A DNA stretch of 9,212 bases from Candidatus Heimdallarchaeota archaeon (GTDB lineage: Archaea > Asgardarchaeota > Heimdallarchaeia > Hodarchaeales > S146-22), in the NCBI GenBank assembly GCA_015520535.1, contig WAPZ01000699.1, forward strand, positions 1 to 9,212, given 5' to 3'. A program made the position numbers and the translations under genes. Shown here in pieces: positions 5,442 to 9,212 of the stretch; within the stretch, counting starts at the first letter, position 1, and each line of letters opens with the position of its first letter. Below the pieces are notes generated by a model. It ran no database searches and was not told the DNA's origin. It saw only the letters and a list, made by a program, of their open reading frames with translations.

Positions 5442-6416
5442 CTAAAAAACCGTGTCTATACGTTGAACCGTGTTAAAACTAATCGATATTGGCTTAAAAC
5501 CGAGTCTTTCTACAAGATTTTTTTCTTGGGGTGTGGTAGCCATGGCAAAAATCGATTCACCAAACATATTCATGGCTGCCGGTATTTCCTCACGCCATAA
5601 GCGTTCTAAAAGCACCACAATTTTTGGGGTCGTCAGTCCCACATACCGTGTAAATTCTTCCGACACCGAAAAAAATTGTGACAACCGTGCATCTTTGAAT
5701 AATGTCTTCAATAATTCATCGCCCTTCATTATTATTTGTGCACGGCGTACGGGATCCGAAAGAACCTTTTTCGTTGAAATCGATCCAAAGCTAATGATAT
5801 ACAACTGTGAATCGGGGGGAAAGTCATTTACCATCTGCTTGGTCGTCCCAACTCCCGGTGCACCAGCTTTGGTTCGCAACACCATACCGCCTTCATATAA
5901 TCCCAAAACACTCCCTAATCCGCCACCTGAGAAAAGATCCGCTTTATGAGCTAATTGAAATAACGTTTCTCGAGATAATTCCAATGACAATAGATCATTT
6001 AATGCAAAGACTACACCTATAGCACCGGCGGCACTTGTACTATACCCAGCACCCATCGGCACATCAAAGCGGTGATAAATTTCGATTTCATAAGGTTGCA
6101 ACGATTCAAGTTCAGCAAACAATTTTAATGCTTCAAGAGTGCTCGCCGCTGATGGTAGCGGAACTTGCCGATTATCAAAAAATATTTTGACTTGCTCTAA
6201 AATAATAGGATCATTCTTCGCTGAACGGGTAAAATGAGCTTTTTTTTCACGCTTTAAAACTACAACCGTTTGTACTCCTTTCTTTAAACACAATCCAGCT
6301 CCAATGGATCCTTTCTTAAGTGGATCTTCAGACATATCCTTAATTGAAAACACGCCCGTTAAATGAGAGGAAACATAATAAGCACTCTGGTTTTTCCTTA
6401 AAGCATCATTTTTCAT
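5442..6416 (-). CDS. Pantoate kinase (archaeal, GHMP kinase family)
   Basis: PoK phosphorylates pantoate with ATP to 4-phosphopantoate, the archaea-specific step before PPS. The 324 residues fit the family. The N-terminal stretch SSHLTGVFSIKD (16-27) followed by KKGSIGAGLCLKKGVQT (34-50) matches the family's HITGFF...GSxGAG pattern. The GHMP phosphate-binding motif is VPMGAGYSTSAAGAIG (119-134). A second glycine-rich segment, LFSGGGLGSVLGLYEGG (161-177), corresponds to the usual GLGD-type motif, but Ser169 stands where I recall an aspartate. The third GHMP motif is probably near 208-216 (ISFGSIST) and the C-terminal FKPISISFN region. The start ATG is 6 bases past the panE stop; GAGG and GGT matches lie in the end of panE, some 9-13 bases from the ATG. 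The tight spacing within panE-PoK-PPS supports the functional call. Confidence 0.93.
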   Translation of the reverse strand: MKNDALRKNQSAYYVSSHLTGVFSIKDMSEDPLKKGSIGAGLCLKKGVQTVVVLKREKKAHFTRSAKNDPIILEQVKIFFDNRQVPLPSAASTLEALKLFAELESLQPYEIEIYHRFDVPMGAGYSTSAAGAIGVVFALNDLLSLELSRETLFQLAHKADLFSGGGLGSVLGLYEGGMVLRTKAGAPGVGTTKQMVNDFPPDSQLYIISFGSISTKKVLSDPVRRAQIIMKGDELLKTLFKDARLSQFFSVSEEFTRYVGLTTPKIVVLLERLWREEIPAAMNMFGESIFAMATTPQEKNLVERLGFKPISISFNTVQRIDTVF

Positions 6417-6422
6417 TGATTT

Positions 6423-7424
6423 TTACCGCCTCGACCGCTTACGCTCCAATCCTTTTACCAATATCGTCAATGTCTCGTTTACTGGTGTAGCAATCCCATA
6501 CTTTTTACCTAAAATGACAATATGTCCATTTAAGTTGTCTATTTCCGTTTGTCGACCCTTTTCTAAATCTTGTAACATACTGCACTTGTTGTTCCACGTG
6601 TGTTTTATCGTTTCTCTTACTTGCTCTAAAAGATGTTCATGTTTTAGGCGAATCCCCGAACTTGCGGCTACTGCTACTAACTCCACTAAAATTTTCTCCA
6701 CTAATGGCATAAAAAGCTCTTGATGTTCCAAAATAAACCCATTATTCACCGAATACAAGGCACATACCGGATTAATCACGGCATTTATTGCCAATTTTTC
6801 CCATAAAATTTGATTCAACTGAGATTCAAATTCAACATAAAGGGACGCCTCATTAAAGAGAGTAAGTATGTGTCGTGTGATTTCTCTTACGACCGAATCT
6901 GAAACCTTGGCATTCCTTTTATACAACCCAATCTTAAACCACCCACGACCCGCATGTTTCACAACACCCGCCGACATCAAATGTGCTCCATGTGTCAATA
7001 CTCCACGAAAAATTAAAGGAATTAAAGTCTTTTCAAAGGGTTCTTCGTTTCCTAAACCATTTTGAACTAGTAACAATGGCGGAAAACCTAAAAAATGCTC
7101 TACATTTTTTCTGCGCAACCACTGATCCAAAGCCACAGCCACTTCTTCATTTGCCCACGCCTTTGTCGTCACAATAATGAGGTCAATTCGAACCGATGAT
7201 TCCAACAACTCCAATGACTCATAACACCTGAAACCACTCAACGTTTCAGCGGTTCCTTCTGGTGAAATATATGTCAAACCTTCCACTGAAATTCGCTGCA
7301 TATGCGGCTTTCGCCCAATTAAAATCACATCTTTCCCAGTTTTCTTCACGTAATATCCAAGTAATGAGCCAATACTTCCAGCACCAAATATCAACACCGA
7401 TTGTATAGCAAAATCCTTTGACAT
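6423..7424 (-). CDS. panE: 2-dehydropantoate 2-reductase (ketopantoate reductase)
   Basis: PanE reduces ketopantoate to pantoate with NAD(P)H, between PanB and pantoate kinase; in archaea this enzyme is a known point of feedback inhibition by CoA. The frame allows a GTG start at 7451 (342 residues) or the ATG at 7424 (333 residues). I chose the ATG because it begins shortly before the Rossmann strand and the extra nine residues look unstructured, but neither start has a well-spaced ribosome site. Numbered from the GTG, the signatures are IFGAGSIGSLLG (21-32), VTTKAW (94-99), VQNGLGNEE (129-137), the catalytic lysine Lys219 in WEKLAINAVINP with Asn223, and SMLQDLEKGRQTEIDNLNG (291-309), including the substrate-contacting Glu303 and the C-terminal helical domain. 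All are intact. It is the first of four closely packed genes, 6 bases before pantoate kinase. Confidence 0.95.
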   Translation of the reverse strand: MSKDFAIQSVLIFGAGSIGSLLGYYVKKTGKDVILIGRKPHMQRISVEGLTYISPEGTAETLSGFRCYESLELLESSVRIDLIIVTTKAWANEEVAVALDQWLRRKNVEHFLGFPPLLLVQNGLGNEEPFEKTLIPLIFRGVLTHGAHLMSAGVVKHAGRGWFKIGLYKRNAKVSDSVVREITRHILTLFNEASLYVEFESQLNQILWEKLAINAVINPVCALYSVNNGFILEHQELFMPLVEKILVELVAVAASSGIRLKHEHLLEQVRETIKHTWNNKCSMLQDLEKGRQTEIDNLNGHIVILGKKYGIATPVNETLTILVKGLERKRSRR

Positions 7425-7535
7425 CCTATTACAACCAAATCTATTCGTCACTTGCCATCTTTCATCGAATTAAATCAATAAATGGTAATACATTCATAAA
7501 ACCCACAAGACAACTAAACATCTTTCTCTTTACAT
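7425..7535 (-). promoter_or_regulatory. coaBC-panE gap with possible internal promoter
   Basis: This is the widest gap in the CoA gene cluster. On the minus strand it contains GGGTTTTATGAATG (about 7490-7503) and CCATTTATTGATTTAATTC (about 7464-7482), both able to act as TATA elements. The second would start transcription close to the panE start, giving a leaderless or nearly leaderless message, which would fit the missing ribosome site. There is no strong T tract to end the coaBC transcript, so read-through from coaBC is equally possible. Confidence 0.3.
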
Positions 7536-8915
7536 CTAAGAAAATTCAACTTCTTCATATGAATTAACGAATGGATCATATTCTGACTTTTTCTGGGACT
7601 TTTGGAACATATCTGAGCTATAAAACCTTCCAGATCCTCGAAAATCATTCATTTCACGTTCTTCCAGCTGCATAGCAATTAATCGCAAAATTTCAGCTGC
7701 TAACTTTTCTTTTGTCCCTTGAATATGAATCGGACGGTCTCTTCCCGGCATAACAATAAAAATTTCATTTGTGTCGCGCGCAAAGCCTTTTTCTGTCCCC
7801 TTTACCTCGTTTGCTACCACCATGTCTAATTTATCGCGTTTTATACGTGATCTCGCTATTGACACTAACTCTTCTGCCGACACCCCAACTTCTGATTTAT
7901 AACCCACAAGAAATATCTCCGGATGTGCTTCACGAACCTCTTTAAGTAACTTGCGTGTCGGCTTCAATTTAAGCTCCAATTGTTGCTGTAAAGACGGAAT
8001 TTTCCCACCACTACGCTCTACCATATAGTCTGCAATCGCCGCCGCCGAAATCACTACATCATAACTTTCGGCATCCAACTCCTCTAACGTCGCCTCCACC
8101 ATTTCATTGGCACTCACTACCTTCCGCACATCAAAACCTCTAAAATCCACCGTATGACCTTCTCCTAAAATTACCTTAACCTTCTCCGCACCCATTAATT
8201 GTGCCATCCGTGCTAAAGCTAAACCCGTCTTTCCACTCGACGGATTCGATATAAAACGCACATCATCCAAATATTCACGCGTGGCTCCCGTTGTAATCAA
8301 CACACGACGCCCAACCAATATACTATTCATACGAAAAAAATCGATCACACTCCGAACTATCTCCTCTGTCTCCGGAATCTTGGCTTTTCCTTCTTCATAG
8401 CGCGGCTCTAAAAACAATACTCCTAAACCGGACAACTTCTTTTTGTTCTCTTGAACAATTGGAGAATCCAACAAAAATTGATGAGCCGTCGGAACCATCA
8501 TCACCGGAATCTTCGCACCTAAACACGTAGCCACCATCAACGTCACCGGTGTATCCGCAATCCCATGCGCAACTTTTCCAATCGTATTTATTGTCGCCGG
8601 CACCACCAAACAAAGATCAGCCTTCAACTCCGGATGACTCCCCAATAACACATGTTCCACCTGTCCCGTAATCTCTGTAATCGGTGGTTTTTTACTTGCC
8701 CAACGAAAGGCTTCAACTCCAACTAACTTTTGAGCCGCCGCTGACAACACCACTGTCACATCAGCTCCATGCCGAATCAACTCACGCACTAAATGCGGAA
8801 CTTCTAATACCGCTATACTCCCTGTACTACATACCAAAATCCGTTTACCACGTAATTCGGAACCTTTTGCCTCTAACAACTCAAACTTTTCTTTGTCCGC
8901 ATCAATCGGTATCAT
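7536..8915 (-). CDS. coaBC: Bifunctional phosphopantothenoylcysteine decarboxylase / phosphopantothenate--cysteine ligase
   Basis: CoaBC ligates cysteine to 4'-phosphopantothenate using a nucleotide triphosphate (CoaB) and then decarboxylates the product with FMN (CoaC) to give 4'-phosphopantetheine. The 459 residues contain both domains. The flavoprotein CoaC part (about 22-195) has STGSIAVLEVP (30-40), the catalytic His88 in VEHVLLG, VPATINTIGKVAHGIADTPVT (105-125, the PATxNT flavin motif) and EEGKAKIP (174-181). Where homologues have PAM(N/H)xxMY, this protein has PTAHQFLLDSP (142-152). The CoaB part (about 200-420) has TTGATREYLDDVRFISNPSSGK (208-229), ISAAAIADY (289-297), Lys305, VGYKSE (337-342) and VVANEV (366-371). 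Residues 421-459 form an extra polar tail rich in Ser, Lys and Glu. TGA lies in frame three codons upstream, so the ATG at 8915 is the earliest start; GAGG is 15 bases away, too far for a good site. It leads the CoA gene cluster. Confidence 0.95.
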   Translation of the reverse strand: MIPIDADKEKFELLEAKGSELRGKRILVCSTGSIAVLEVPHLVRELIRHGADVTVVLSAAAQKLVGVEAFRWASKKPPITEITGQVEHVLLGSHPELKADLCLVVPATINTIGKVAHGIADTPVTLMVATCLGAKIPVMMVPTAHQFLLDSPIVQENKKKLSGLGVLFLEPRYEEGKAKIPETEEIVRSVIDFFRMNSILVGRRVLITTGATREYLDDVRFISNPSSGKTGLALARMAQLMGAEKVKVILGEGHTVDFRGFDVRKVVSANEMVEATLEELDAESYDVVISAAAIADYMVERSGGKIPSLQQQLELKLKPTRKLLKEVREAHPEIFLVGYKSEVGVSAEELVSIARSRIKRDKLDMVVANEVKGTEKGFARDTNEIFIVMPGRDRPIHIQGTKEKLAAEILRLIAMQLEEREMNDFRGSGRFYSSDMFQKSQKKSEYDPFVNSYEEVEFS

Positions 8916-9020
8916 TACTCTTCACTCTTACCTCGACTCACAATCTATCCCAAAATCATCATCTACTCTTACATTATTTCTCTATAGTTTTTAAGTTCTG
9001 TCTTTAGTCTAAGCAGAAAA

Positions 9021-9040
9021 GTATTGTCACGTATAGTCAC
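9021..9040. repeat. Tandem 10-bp direct repeat upstream of coaBC
   Basis: GTATTGTCAC is followed immediately by GTATAGTCAC, identical at nine of ten positions. The 10-bp period would place both copies on the same face of the helix. It lies about 30 bases upstream of the proposed coaBC TATA element, on the promoter-distal side, a position suited to an activator. Confidence 0.45.
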
Positions 9041-9060
9041 AAAAATTGCGAAACTTTATC

Positions 9061-9072
9061 CAATACGCATTG
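9061..9072. repeat. Near-palindrome CAATACGCATTG
   Basis: The outer four bases on each side (CAAT and ATTG) are perfect complements, and the innermost pair also matches, leaving one mismatched pair. Its CAATAC half is the reverse complement of GTATTG in the tandem repeat 35 bases away, so the two elements may bind the same factor. Confidence 0.35.
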
Positions 9073-9155
9073 TGATAACCCAATCTTTTCTATAGTTCTA
9101 TAATACGCCATAATTTTTTAATTAATTAAACTCAGCCTTTTCTAGAATTATTTGA

Positions 9156-9212
9156 CACAGAGTTCCAGTATCGCTCCGTGAACGCGTCGAACAATATAAA
9201 AAACGTCTGAAA
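9156..9212 (+). other. Possible edge of another gene, strand undecided
   Basis: After a TGA at 9153 a plus-strand frame stays open to the edge and reads HRVPVSLRERVEQYKKRLK, which looks like real protein, yet it has no ATG, GTG or TTG. The minus strand is also open from the edge in all three frames, with stops at about 9153, 9136 and 9124, so a gene entering from the right and ending here is possible too. The sequence is too short to decide. Confidence 0.2.

Larger units (their letters stand above)
8916..9155. promoter_or_regulatory. AT-rich regulatory region upstream of coaBC
   Basis: No gene is evident here. A TATA-like CTTAAAAACT on the minus strand (8986-8995) could drive coaBC with a leader of about 50 bases. 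A long A/T stretch at 9109-9130 (TTTTTTAATTAATTAAA) could drive plus-strand transcription starting near 9150. TCTATAGTT occurs twice (8981-8989 and 9089-9097) and AATACGC twice (9062-9068 and 9102-9108). A tandem 10-bp repeat and a near-palindrome lie between these. The density of short repeats between two possible promoters suggests regulator binding sites. Confidence 0.4.

Noticed and set aside
5470..5949. 159-codon open frame antisense to pantoate kinase
   Set aside because: The opposite strand encodes a well-supported kinase with intact motifs; the antisense translation is Ser/Pro/Asn-rich with no recognisable domain.
8684..9007. 107-codon plus-strand frame overlapping the coaBC start and upstream region
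   Set aside because: It is antisense to the conserved N-terminus of CoaBC, and its translation is low-complexity Leu/His/Ser/Thr without a domain pattern.
1..9212. CRISPR array, insertion sequence or defence island
   Set aside because: No regularly spaced repeats, transposase motifs, terminal inverted repeats or defence-type proteins are present; the main content is core CoA metabolism.

Overview
This AT-rich window is most likely archaeal. The strongest evidence is the coenzyme A cluster, which uses the archaeal pair pantoate kinase (PoK) plus phosphopantothenate synthetase (PPS) in place of bacterial PanC and pantothenate kinase. An archaeosortase-like membrane protein and Shine-Dalgarno matches of the GGTGA/GAGGTGA type agree with this. 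A TPR protein whose C-terminal domain resembles the longin/roadblock-like modules common in Asgard archaea suggests an Asgard lineage, possibly Heimdallarchaeia-like. That placement is an inference from memory of protein style, not a database result.

Layout. Positions 79-1935 (+) encode a large TPR protein; its reading frame is open to the left edge, so its 5' end is uncertain. It converges with an archaeosortase/exosortase-family gene (2003-2734, -), and T-rich termination signals for both strands lie in the 67-base gap. Upstream of the archaeosortase is an unusual leader: a strong Shine-Dalgarno site, a 13-codon reading frame, and a perfect 7-bp inverted repeat that contains the stop of that frame. 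A divergent GNAT-family acetyltransferase gene (3061-3690, +) follows.

Positions 3761-8915 hold five minus-strand genes. In transcription order they are coaBC, panE, pantoate kinase, PPS and panB. Together they cover the route from 2-oxoisovalerate to 4'-phosphopantetheine: PanB makes ketopantoate, PanE reduces it to pantoate, PoK makes 4-phosphopantoate, PPS joins beta-alanine to give 4'-phosphopantothenate, and CoaBC adds cysteine and decarboxylates. The last four genes are tightly packed (gaps of 6, 44 and 8 bases with the starts chosen here). coaBC is separated from panE by 111 bases (84 if panE starts at the earlier GTG). Genes for beta-alanine supply (panD) and the last two CoA steps (coaD, coaE) are not in the window.

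The right end (8916-9212) is an AT-rich regulatory-looking region with a tandem 10-bp repeat, a near-palindrome and TATA-like stretches. A further gene may begin or end at the very edge, but no start codon supports it. I saw no tRNA, rRNA, CRISPR array or insertion sequence.
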